Virus record (IMG/VR): IMGVR_UViG_3300001589_003128
Location: 1 to 23,329 of that record
DNA length: 23,329 nucleotides
From: a virus
Reading direction: 5' to 3' (one strand)
Shown here: in pieces, positions 13,666 through 20,783 of the stretch
Numbering within the stretch: position 1 is the first letter of the stretch
Layout of the letters: every line of letters begins with the position of its first letter
Made by a program: the position numbers and the translations under genes
The notes under the pieces: model-generated
What the model was told of the DNA's origin: nothing
Databases searched by the model: none
What the model saw: the letters and a program-made list of their open reading frames with translations, nothing else

Positions 13666-13685
13666 TTCACGTAGTTGTGACGAAA
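13666..13685 (+). repeat. 20-bp motif, inverted partner of 11344-11363
   Basis: The plus strand reads TTCACGTAGTTGTGACGAAA, 19 of 20 bases identical to the minus-strand motif at 11363-11344. It lies 39 bp upstream of the CobT-like promoter -35 and 20 bp from tRNA-Arg. The rest of the 140-bp gap between the CobT-like gene and tRNA-Arg holds only the promoter and a G-rich run (13626-13640). Confidence 0.65.
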
Positions 13686-13705
13686 CGATACGATTATTTA
13701 TTAAT

Positions 13706-13782
13706 TGGCGCACCCAGGAGGACTCGAACCTCCAACCCTCGGCTTAGAAGGCCGATGTTCTATCCAGTTGAACTATGGGTGC
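13706..13782 (-). tRNA. tRNA-Arg (anticodon UCU)
   Basis: Minus-strand cloverleaf with acceptor GCACCCA/TGGGTGC (7 perfect pairs), D stem GTTC/GAAC, anticodon stem TCGGC/GCCGA with loop CTTCTAA, and T stem GGAGG/CCTCC with loop TTCGAGT. The discriminator is G and CCA is encoded. It decodes AGA (and AGG), the favoured arginine codon in this AT-rich genome. It starts 6 nt after the stop of the 72-aa ORF and is probably cut from the gp55-47-46 transcript. Confidence 0.96.
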
Positions 13783-13788
13783 TTGGTT

Positions 13789-14007
13789 CTAGAAAGGCCA
13801 GGGGTTTGATGACCAGTCGCGATCTTTCTTAAGACAAATTTTGCCTTCTGTGTCTGTATACAATACAAACTTATCTCCGCTGGAGAAACCATGTCTTTCT
13901 AATTGTTCCATAGTAAGCTTGTCTTCATTATCACAAAATTGAATACCATATGGATTCATCTTAAGCTTATATTCGACATACATGATTTCAAATGGTTCGT
14001 TATCCAT
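13789..14007 (-). CDS. 72-aa hypothetical protein
   Basis: ATG 14007 with AGGA 7-8 nt upstream. The sequence MDNEPFEIMYVEYKLKMNPY, then GIQFCDNEDKLTMEQLERHG and KFVLYTDTEGKICLKKDRDW, suggests a small mixed alpha/beta fold. I recognise no family. It lies 12 bp after gene 46 and 6 bp before tRNA-Arg, as the last protein gene of the early 55-47-46 unit, so it is likely expressed early. Confidence 0.65.
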   Translation of the reverse strand: MDNEPFEIMYVEYKLKMNPYGIQFCDNEDKLTMEQLERHGFSSGDKFVLYTDTEGKICLKKDRDWSSNPWPF

Positions 14008-14019
14008 TTTAGATTCCTT

Positions 14020-15735
14020 TTATCTGATTTTGGAAAAGTTCTTTTGCTTAAAGAACTCTATTTTTGATCTAAATTTATTCTCTAATACATCGCCTTTGTG
14101 GGATATAATAAAGGTGTTGCTATCTTCGTCTAATGTATCTAATATTTTGGTCAGACTTTCTACTCCGTCGTGGTCTAGTGAACTATCAAATGTCTCGTCG
14201 AGTATCAAAAGATTTGTCGAGGCACTGTTTTTTAACTTAGCAATCTGTCTCCATGTAAATAGGAGACTTAAATCTATTCTTTGTTTCTCTCCTTCAGAAA
14301 ACGATGCATAATTAAAACTATCTCTATGGCGAGATCTAATTGTTTCATTAAAGTTTTCATCTAAGTGAAATGCAACAAAGAAATCTAACACTTGTAAATA
14401 ATTATTGATTAACCTATTCATAACAGGAAGATATTGTTTAATGACTTTAGTTTTAATACCAGTGTCTTTTAGCATTTCTCCTATTACTTCGTTATAGGTT
14501 CTTTCTTCAACGTATTCTATTTTCTTATCGATAATAGTTTCTTTGTTTGTCCTTAGGGCTTTTAACTCTTTCTTAGCAGCACCGGTATCACCAGTTTGGC
14601 TATTCAATTGATTAATTTCTTTTTGGATCTTATCTATTTCTTTCTGTATTACAGAAATTCTTTCATTGTTAGAATTAATCTTAGATTGTTTTTGTTTTAG
14701 GATATTAGTTTTATCAGAGATTTCTCTTAGTTGGTGTTGTAAAGTGTGGATTTCTTTTTCTAATCCAGCCTTTTCCTGTTGTATACCCTTAGCAGAATTT
14801 TGGATTAGCTGTATTTTCTTTTCTTTTAATTCTGGTCCTACATCTTGATCGCAGGTTGGACAATGGTCGTTGTCCTCATAGAATCTTGCTTGATCGACTA
14901 GATCCTTGATTTTTTGGTTATAGTTTAGATCTAATGATTTTAATTCGGACGATTGGTTTAGATTTTCTTTATGTCTTTTCTCTTCGCCTTTTAATAATGT
15001 CTCTAGATTCTTACCTAACTTTTTAGATTCTTCAAATGTGTCTTTTATAGTTTGCTTATGTACTTTAATAGAATCTCTTTTATTGTCAATTTGATCTTGG
15101 TTTAACGACTCTAGATCTTTTATATACTTTGATTGACCTGTAATCTTAGTCTTAAGTAATTCTATCTGGTGGCTAATATCAACTAACTCATCTCTTATCT
15201 TTGTATTACGTTCTTTCAATAATGTATTCATCTTAGAGAATATATTAATATCCAAAAGATCTTCTATTACAGACCTACGGGACCAAGCAGGTAATTGCAT
15301 AAATGGAATAAAAGAACTAGACCCTAATACAACTACTTGGTGAAATGATTTATGATTAAGTTTTAATATGTTTTGTTCTAAAAACTTTTGGTAATCCCTA
15401 GCGTTACTAGATTGATTAATCATATTACCATTCTGCCATATCTCAAACTTAGCCGGTTTAATACCACGGACAATTTTAAATTCTTGTCCACCTATATCAA
15501 ATTCAACAGTAACTTCTGCTTTCTTTTGATTAATAGAATTAACTAGTTGTCCTTTGTTAATATCTCTATGGGGTTTATTAAACAACGCAAAGGACATAGC
15601 ATCTAGTAAAGTGGATTTACCTGCACCGTTTTGTCCTACTATAAGTGTTGTTGGGGATTTATTCAATAAGACCTTAATTGGGTCTGTTCCAGTGGATAAG
15701 AAATTTTTCCACTCGCATGATTTAAAATTTATCAT
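14020..15735 (-). CDS. 46: Recombination endonuclease subunit gp46 (SbcC/Rad50-like)
   Basis: 571 aa (T4 gp46 is 560). Walker A is VGQNGAGKSTLLDAM (about 33-47). Two coiled-coil arms surround a zinc hook CPTCDQD (C292, C295). The ABC signature is SFSEGEKQRIDLS (about 478-490) and Walker B is LLILDETFDSSLDHDG (about 509-524). With gp47 it forms the Mre11/Rad50-type nuclease that resects DNA ends for recombination-dependent replication and degrades host DNA. ATG 15735 overlaps the gp47 stop by 4 nt (ATGA). Confidence 0.97.
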   Translation of the reverse strand: MINFKSCEWKNFLSTGTDPIKVLLNKSPTTLIVGQNGAGKSTLLDAMSFALFNKPHRDINKGQLVNSINQKKAEVTVEFDIGGQEFKIVRGIKPAKFEIWQNGNMINQSSNARDYQKFLEQNILKLNHKSFHQVVVLGSSSFIPFMQLPAWSRRSVIEDLLDINIFSKMNTLLKERNTKIRDELVDISHQIELLKTKITGQSKYIKDLESLNQDQIDNKRDSIKVHKQTIKDTFEESKKLGKNLETLLKGEEKRHKENLNQSSELKSLDLNYNQKIKDLVDQARFYEDNDHCPTCDQDVGPELKEKKIQLIQNSAKGIQQEKAGLEKEIHTLQHQLREISDKTNILKQKQSKINSNNERISVIQKEIDKIQKEINQLNSQTGDTGAAKKELKALRTNKETIIDKKIEYVEERTYNEVIGEMLKDTGIKTKVIKQYLPVMNRLINNYLQVLDFFVAFHLDENFNETIRSRHRDSFNYASFSEGEKQRIDLSLLFTWRQIAKLKNSASTNLLILDETFDSSLDHDGVESLTKILDTLDEDSNTFIISHKGDVLENKFRSKIEFFKQKNFSKIR

Positions 15736-16793
15736 AATATCTCTAGATTCTGTGCCTCCGTATAAAGCTTACGGAGCTCTACTTTAATATGATCTTTATC
15801 AAGATCTGTTTCTACTGCATCAACATATGAATCTAGAAGTGTTGTTGTATCTTCCATGGATATTTTCTCGTCTTCGACGCTTTCTCCAAGATACTCTTCA
15901 AAGCTTTCTGCTATTTTTAGTTCATAGGTTTCAATACTATTTAACTTATCTACGAACTTGTCGAACATATATAAGTCATTTTTATTTATAACAATTAATT
16001 TAATGAAATGTTTTTCGTATTGGGTAACATCTACTTCGTTATAATCTAATTTACTGTCATCATAAACTACTTTTTTAAATATAGTAAGTGGGTTACGCAC
16101 GGGCGTAAGCTCGCGTGTATCTGTATCTAATACATGAAAGTATTTAGGATCGTCTACATCTGCCCAGGTAAACTCCATTTGAGAACCTAGATAATGAACG
16201 TTATCCCTACTTGATTTAGTATGGAAATGTCCTGTTAATACAGATTCAAATCTCGAGAAGATATCTGCATTCATACCATGTGGATTAGGCATACCTGCCA
16301 TCATTTCAAAACCTTTTAATTCTAAGTGAGCTCCTAGTATTGGTGCTTGACATTGCATTGCCCATTTAGTATATTCTTCTAGATTAGCATTATTAATCCA
16401 AGGTAATACCCCAATCTTTAAACCATCGTAGTCCAAAACTGTTGGCTTCATAACAATGTTTACGTTAGTGGTAAAGTAACCTAATAGTTCTTTTAAGGAG
16501 CATAGTTCATTGGTATTCTTAAAGTATACATCATGATTACCAGGAATGATATCCATAGTAATACCAGCATCACGCAAAGGTTCAAGAAAATGTTTACGAT
16601 TTGCATTAAGAGCTTTAAAATTCACAAACTTGCGATGTTCATAATAATCCCCTAGGTGGAGGATGTTTTTAATCTTATGTTCTTTTAGATAAGGAAAAAA
16701 TACTTCTTCATAGAATCTTTCTTGATAATTTAAGAAAATGTCTGAAGAGTTTCGGACGCCACAATGCGTATCATTTAATATTGCTACTTTCAT
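15732..16793 (-). CDS. 47: Recombination nuclease gp47 (SbcD/Mre11-like)
   Basis: 353 aa. The calcineurin-type phosphoesterase metal motifs are all visible: NDTHCG (D8, H10), HLGDYYEHR, IIPGNHDVYF, a GAHLEL strand and LTGHFHTKS. It is the nuclease half of the gp46/47 complex, giving 3' overhangs for UvsX-mediated strand invasion. The ATG directly follows the gene 55 stop (TAAATG) with GAG 4 nt before it, and the 3' end overlaps gene 46 by 4 nt. Confidence 0.96.
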   Translation of the reverse strand: MKVAILNDTHCGVRNSSDIFLNYQERFYEEVFFPYLKEHKIKNILHLGDYYEHRKFVNFKALNANRKHFLEPLRDAGITMDIIPGNHDVYFKNTNELCSLKELLGYFTTNVNIVMKPTVLDYDGLKIGVLPWINNANLEEYTKWAMQCQAPILGAHLELKGFEMMAGMPNPHGMNADIFSRFESVLTGHFHTKSSRDNVHYLGSQMEFTWADVDDPKYFHVLDTDTRELTPVRNPLTIFKKVVYDDSKLDYNEVDVTQYEKHFIKLIVINKNDLYMFDKFVDKLNSIETYELKIAESFEEYLGESVEDEKISMEDTTTLLDSYVDAVETDLDKDHIKVELRKLYTEAQNLEIL

Positions 16794-17360
16794 TTATCTC
16801 ATGAAAAGCTCTAGCTTTTCTATTTCCTTTTCTTTTTTTGCAAAATCTTTTACTGCTTCATCTTTCTTTCTAACAGTACTTATCCTTTGTCTAAGTGTAT
16901 CAACATAGTTCATAGTCTCTTCAGCACCTGCACCATCCATACCCATTTCTACAAAATCATCAATACCCATTTTTTCAATGAACCTGAATTTAATTTCTTG
17001 TTGCTTTTTCTCTTTCGTAATTCTACGGATAAAAGCATAGAAACATATTTGTGTAAAGTAACTAAACGCATTAGGATTACCTGTACGTGTAGCGGTTTCG
17101 ATCTTATAGTTATTGATTGCTCTTAAACAGTTTTCTACGGCATCCATAACCATTTCTTCTCTGTAAGTATATCTTACGAAGTTTGGTCTGTGCGATAGTC
17201 CCTCTGAAATTTTTATAAAGCACTTTGCAATATAATCCGTAACTGTTGGTTTTGGTAATTCGTTCTTTTTTGCTTTGTCGCATTCTTTAACGTATTCTAC
17301 AACTGCTAATGAAAACTCCTTATTGTTAATATAATGAGCCTTGTTCTTTTTTGTTGCCAT
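16794..17360 (-). CDS. 55: Late-transcription sigma factor gp55
   Basis: 188 aa (T4 gp55 is 185) from ATG 17360 with GGAG upstream. The segments IAKCFIKISEGLSHRPNFVR, EEMVMDAVENCLRAINNYK and NPNAFSYFTQICFYAFIRRI match the region-2-like core that T4 gp55 uses to bind RNA polymerase and melt the TATAAATA late promoter. It is first in an early unit with genes 47 and 46. Its presence agrees with the TATAAATA boxes at 5612, 8212 and 21420. Confidence 0.93.
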   Translation of the reverse strand: MATKKNKAHYINNKEFSLAVVEYVKECDKAKKNELPKPTVTDYIAKCFIKISEGLSHRPNFVRYTYREEMVMDAVENCLRAINNYKIETATRTGNPNAFSYFTQICFYAFIRRITKEKKQQEIKFRFIEKMGIDDFVEMGMDGAGAEETMNYVDTLRQRISTVRKKDEAVKDFAKKEKEIEKLELFMR

Positions 17361-17394
17361 AATTCTATATCTCCATTTTTTAATAGAAGGTACT

Positions 17395-17423
17395 ATTATA
17401 CCATACTTTTGGGTAAAAGTAAA
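17395..17423 (-). promoter_or_regulatory. Early promoter of gene 55
   Basis: Minus strand GGGGTTTACT (-35 TTTACT at 17423-17418), 17 bp, TATAAT (17400-17395). Predicted start at about 17388, 28 nt before the ATG. It is back to back with the plus-strand promoter at 17450-17478; together GTAAACCCC and GGGGTTTAC form a 9-bp inverted repeat. Confidence 0.85.
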
Positions 17424-17449
17424 CCCCTTAATTTATTTTCGCTAGGGGG

Positions 17450-17478
17450 TTTACAAAACACATTTTTTATGATATAAT
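17450..17478 (+). promoter_or_regulatory. Lone plus-strand early promoter
   Basis: Plus strand GGGGGTTTACA (-35 TTTACA at 17450-17455), exactly 17 bp, TATAAT (17473-17478). It is as good a match as any promoter in the window, but points against all identified genes. Predicted start at 17485. The transcript would run antisense to the barrel-protein gene and uvsW. Confidence 0.75.
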
Positions 17479-17507
17479 AATAGAGTCCATTCGAGGGAAG
17501 AGGTACA

Positions 17508-17912
17508 CTAATGAATAGTTTTCTTCTTACCAATAAACCCTTCTTCTTCAAACATCTCAGCCATTTGATCATCAACTTCCATTTCTAATTCTTCTAATAT
17601 TTCCATAGTAGATCGGCTTTCTAATTTGGGTTTAGATAGATTTGACTTAGCATTTAAAACAAACTTAACATAAGCTTCTTTTATTTCTTCGTCGACTGGG
17701 GTTGATTGTAAAACATTAGTAAATCTTATTTTATAATTCTCTTCTTTCGAGAAAGGAAACCATGGTGAAAATTGATAGCCATTTATTATTCCAGCTGTAA
17801 TCTGAACCGGTAGTCCAAGATACCAATTGTCATCATTTTTAGAGTTAACAGCAGCTATGATTTGCTCGCCATTAATGAGTTTAAAGTGTCTTACTTTTAA
17901 ATCTTCTTCCAT
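17508..17912 (-). CDS. LSm-barrel-like protein (paralogue of 1618-1923)
   Basis: 134 aa from ATG 17912, directly after the uvsW stop (TAAATG) and with no clear Shine-Dalgarno, so probably coupled. The strand-rich N-terminus HFKLINGEQIIAAVNSKNDD, then LPVQITAG, SPWFPFSKEE and TPVDEEIKEAYVKF, parallels the 101-aa protein at 1618-1923. It adds a C-terminal acidic helix (EILEELEMEVDDQMAEMFEE), then GFIGKKKTIH. The function is unknown; the barrel fold is inference. Its 3' end faces the lone plus-strand promoter and may be an antisense target. Confidence 0.72.
   Translation of the reverse strand: MEEDLKVRHFKLINGEQIIAAVNSKNDDNWYLGLPVQITAGIINGYQFSPWFPFSKEENYKIRFTNVLQSTPVDEEIKEAYVKFVLNAKSNLSKPKLESRSTMEILEELEMEVDDQMAEMFEEEGFIGKKKTIH
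17511..17588 (+). CDS. Possible 25-aa leader peptide or antisense ORF
   Basis: An ATG at 17511 lies 26 nt after the predicted start of the plus-strand promoter, with AGAGG seven bases upstream (GGGAAGAGGTACACTAATG). It encodes MNSFLLTNKPFFFKHLSHLI plus five residues (INFHF), then TAA. The ORF runs antisense to the end of the minus-strand gene 17508-17912, beginning just beyond that gene's stop. Promoter, spacing and ribosome site are what suggest it is real; the peptide itself resembles nothing I know, and the RNA may act as an antisense regulator rather than a message. Confidence 0.3.
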   Translation: MNSFLLTNKPFFFKHLSHLIINFHF

Positions 17913-19418
17913 TTAAATATTTACTTCGTGTAATTCGTAATCAAATTTTTCTTTACTATATATCTTTATTCGTTCTGCAGCGTGTTCAAGAGTATAGTTC
18001 TTTTTAGTCTTCCAATGTAAATCATCTGCTATATCAAATACTTGTGTATCTCTATCACTTTTTCTAAGTCCTCTACCAATAGATTGTAATACTCTTATTT
18101 GGCTTTTTGACGGTGAAGCAAAGATTAAATTGTGTAGTCTCTTTATATTTATACCCGTAGAGAATGTGCCTAATGAAGCTACAATAATTGCATTCTCTTC
18201 TTTCTCAGTTATCGCGCGTACGCTCTCTCGCGTGTCCACGTCTGTCTCGCCTGAGACATAAAAAAGCTTCCTATCTTTACCTTTAAGTTTTTCTTTTAAG
18301 ATGTTATGTAAGGGTTTTCCATGCTTTTCGACGTAATTAAACAGGATTAAACTATTACCTTCGAGGTCAATAGCTAAGTTAGAAACAAAATTATTTCGGG
18401 GAGTATACCTTACAATAAAGTCTAACTCCTCTTGGTATTTTAGTTTAGATATTTCTTTACAGTGCTCTTCTTTATATTTTAATAGGATCATTTTAATATC
18501 TAGTTTAGCTAACTGATCAGAATCGATTAATTCTTTTGTTGTAGTTACTTTATTTACTGGTCCAAATAATCCTTCTAATACTAATTGATGTGTTTGTGTT
18601 CCATCCAACGTACCAGTAGTTCCTATACGATATTCTGCTTCTGTACATTTTTCCATAATGGATGTTAATGACTTAGCTTTAAATTGATGTGCTTCATCAC
18701 CGATAACCATTCCAAAGTTCTGGAAGAATTCTGCAGGTCTTTTATATATGGATTGCCATGTAGATATAACTATTCTTTCTAGCATTGCACCCTTCTGAAC
18801 ACCACCGTGTATTTTATTTGCCCATTCGTCTATATGAAAAAAATCATCTTTCATACTATAATCAGCAAAGTCTGAATACATTTGTTCTACTAAAGAAATA
18901 GTTGGAACTATAATTAATATCTTCTTACTTGGATCGTGATCTATATACCATCTAGATGCTAAGTAAATAATTAAAGATTTACCGGATGCAGTCGGAGATA
19001 ATAGTAAAGCATTTTTGTTTGTTAGCGAGTGTCCTAGAGCGTTTAACTGATAGTCACGGGGTGTAATTGGTACTTGATTAGATGTTAGTTTTAAATTATC
19101 TAACCATTCTTTATTGATATATGTTCTGTCTTCAACTGGATCTAACTCACCATACTGCTTAGAAGAGGCCGTCAGGACTTCGTATTCACGCTGTACAGCA
19201 AACTCCTTTAGATACTTATATAAACCAATGTATAAAGTTTTCTTACGCGAATCAAACAGTCTTATTTTTCCATCCCAATATTTGTTTCTATATGCAGGCA
19301 TAAACTTATACCCAGGAACATAAAAACAGAAATGCTCAGTCAGTTCCATTTCAATACTAGGATCTGTTTCGATGTACATGAACGCGTGGTTCTTCTTTAC
19401 AATCTTTATTTGATCCAT
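17913..19418 (-). CDS. uvsW: UvsW recombination DNA/RNA helicase
   Basis: 501 aa, like T4 UvsW. An N-terminal DNA-binding domain (residues 1-115) is followed by ITPRDYQLNAL (Q motif), LSPTASGKSLI (Walker A, about 140-150), ILIIVPTISLVEQM (Ia), GDEAHQF (motif II, about 240-246), GTTGTLDGT (motif III) and LQSIGRGLRKSDRD (motif VI). UvsW unwinds R-loops and branch-migrates replication forks, shutting off origin-dependent replication late in infection. It overlaps the upstream glycosyltransferase gene by one base. Confidence 0.95.
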   Translation of the reverse strand: MDQIKIVKKNHAFMYIETDPSIEMELTEHFCFYVPGYKFMPAYRNKYWDGKIRLFDSRKKTLYIGLYKYLKEFAVQREYEVLTASSKQYGELDPVEDRTYINKEWLDNLKLTSNQVPITPRDYQLNALGHSLTNKNALLLSPTASGKSLIIYLASRWYIDHDPSKKILIIVPTISLVEQMYSDFADYSMKDDFFHIDEWANKIHGGVQKGAMLERIVISTWQSIYKRPAEFFQNFGMVIGDEAHQFKAKSLTSIMEKCTEAEYRIGTTGTLDGTQTHQLVLEGLFGPVNKVTTTKELIDSDQLAKLDIKMILLKYKEEHCKEISKLKYQEELDFIVRYTPRNNFVSNLAIDLEGNSLILFNYVEKHGKPLHNILKEKLKGKDRKLFYVSGETDVDTRESVRAITEKEENAIIVASLGTFSTGINIKRLHNLIFASPSKSQIRVLQSIGRGLRKSDRDTQVFDIADDLHWKTKKNYTLEHAAERIKIYSKEKFDYELHEVNI

Positions 19419-20311
19419 TAGATAATTTCTTTTAATCGTTTCACAGTACTATTTATATCACTACAAAGATAACCATATATGTACCAATTAATAAACTTGT
19501 TTGCGTAGAATGGATCATGCCAAGTTAAATCTGTAATTAAATCTTCTAGTTGGGTTAATGATTGTAATTGTTTTGTAGCCCAATGGTATTCAGGAAATCC
19601 ATAAGATATGATTGGTACCTGATGCATTAAACATTCTATTCCAGCAGTACTATTTTCTGTAATAGCTACTCTTGTTTTAGGTAATACATCATGAATACTG
19701 ACATATCCTTCTATTACCCTAATCCCAGATTTTTTCCACTGGTTAATCTGGTTTGTTTTTCTTTTATCCTGGAATGATGGGTGTAATTTAACTACAATCG
19801 GTCTTGTCTGTGATACTAATAACTTGGCAACAATACTACAAATTTTAGTCCAATGGTTACCAAATCCGAATCCATCTACTGTTTCATCTTTAGGTTGTTG
19901 TACTATAACGAGAACATGATCTTTAGGAAAGTTTTTTCTCAAATCGTCTTTCCATTTAACCATAATAGAATCATCCCATTTATTAGATTTAGATTTAATT
20001 AATTCTGATATATCGGAATTATCAGTATATTCTTTTTTTAATCCAATCGGCTCTTTAAATGCTAGTGTAGAACTATTAGCGTACCCGTGGGTATCTATTG
20101 CAAAGTGATCACTGGTAGGACCAGTTGGTTTAAAAATAAGAGTATATTCGCTCCAGGCTGGAACTTCTGATATATGACAATGATTGTATATATCAATATC
20201 AGCGATATCGCTTTGGCTTTCAGTATGTCCTAGAACAGACATAGCTTGATGTATTACGTTTTCGTGTTTAGTAAAATTATCGAAACGGTATTGATGTATT
20301 TTATATTCCAC
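19418..20311 (-). CDS. Capsule-synthesis-type glycosyltransferase-like protein
   Basis: About 297 aa from GTG 20311, overlapping the uvsY end; an in-frame TTG at 20332 is the alternative and neither has a clear ribosome site. The C-terminal half has VVKLHPSFQD, then VIEGYVSIHDVLPKTRVAIT, ENSTAGIECLMHQVPIISYG and FPEYH. This is the pattern of the KpsC/KpsS capsule polysaccharide synthase family, a GT-B fold in which 'HP' and 'NSTxGxE' contact the sugar nucleotide. The N-terminal half (YTLIFKPTGP; FAIDTHGYAN) is less conserved. It may modify host surface sugars or phage components (inference). It is an unexpected cargo gene between uvsY and uvsW. Confidence 0.62.
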   Translation of the reverse strand: MEYKIHQYRFDNFTKHENVIHQAMSVLGHTESQSDIADIDIYNHCHISEVPAWSEYTLIFKPTGPTSDHFAIDTHGYANSSTLAFKEPIGLKKEYTDNSDISELIKSKSNKWDDSIMVKWKDDLRKNFPKDHVLVIVQQPKDETVDGFGFGNHWTKICSIVAKLLVSQTRPIVVKLHPSFQDKRKTNQINQWKKSGIRVIEGYVSIHDVLPKTRVAITENSTAGIECLMHQVPIISYGFPEYHWATKQLQSLTQLEDLITDLTWHDPFYANKFINWYIYGYLCSDINSTVKRLKEII

Positions 20312-20744
20312 TAGTAAATTTACGCCACTCAATCATATTCTTAATTGTTTGGTGACGCCATTTAATGCTATCTAATATCTCTTTTAGAGTACTACATAAT
20401 TCTTCTTGATATGCTATTCTTTTTTGCATTTCTTGGATAATAGGATCTGAATCATAATACTTATCCATATCGGATTTAAGTACTGTTAGTCCATTTAATG
20501 GATCGTATTCCCATCCTTTTTCATTTAATTCGTCTTGGGTTAGTTTACCATTATAATGATTAAACTTATCTCTAAGTAAAACCTTAAAGTCTAATTCTAA
20601 TTGTTTCAATTTTAATCTGCTTACACTATATATCTCCAAGTATTTGGAGTGTAGTTTTGCTGTTGCTCGGGAGGATTCATCTAATGCCATTTCATCAATA
20701 ACATTATCTTTTTTCCACATTTCTAATACATTTTCTAAGTTCAT
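20301..20744 (-). CDS. uvsY: UvsY recombination mediator
   Basis: 147 aa (T4 UvsY is 137) from ATG 20744. The N-terminus MNLENVLEMWKKDNVIDEMA, LHSKYLEIYSVSRLKLKQLE, KVLLRDKFNHYNGKL and the C-terminal IKWRHQTIKNMIEWRKF follow T4 UvsY (LYSKWLNKHSSIKKEML; YYSG; IKSRGFAIKHIQDMRAF). UvsY loads UvsX recombinase onto gp32-coated ssDNA. The -10 box ends 7 nt before the ATG, so the mRNA should have no leader or a single base. Confidence 0.93.
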   Translation of the reverse strand: MNLENVLEMWKKDNVIDEMALDESSRATAKLHSKYLEIYSVSRLKLKQLELDFKVLLRDKFNHYNGKLTQDELNEKGWEYDPLNGLTVLKSDMDKYYDSDPIIQEMQKRIAYQEELCSTLKEILDSIKWRHQTIKNMIEWRKFTSGI

Positions 20745-20751
20745 AACGTAT

Positions 20752-20780
20752 ATTATACCACAGTTTACGAGAAAAGTAAA
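20752..20780 (-). promoter_or_regulatory. Early promoter of uvsY, predicts leaderless mRNA
   Basis: Minus strand GGGGTTTACT (-35 at 20780-20775), 17 bp, TATAAT (20757-20752). Predicted +1 is 20745 or 20744; the ATG begins at 20744. Confidence 0.83.
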
Positions 20781-20783
20781 CCC

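Noticed and set aside
18146-18153. TATAAATA boxes inside uvsW, gene 47 (near 15983), the glycosyltransferase gene (near 19450) and gene 62 (near 6219)
   Set aside because: All lie within coding sequence rich in Ile/Asn/Lys codons, and none precedes a gene start at a sensible distance. In an AT-rich genome such matches are expected by chance.
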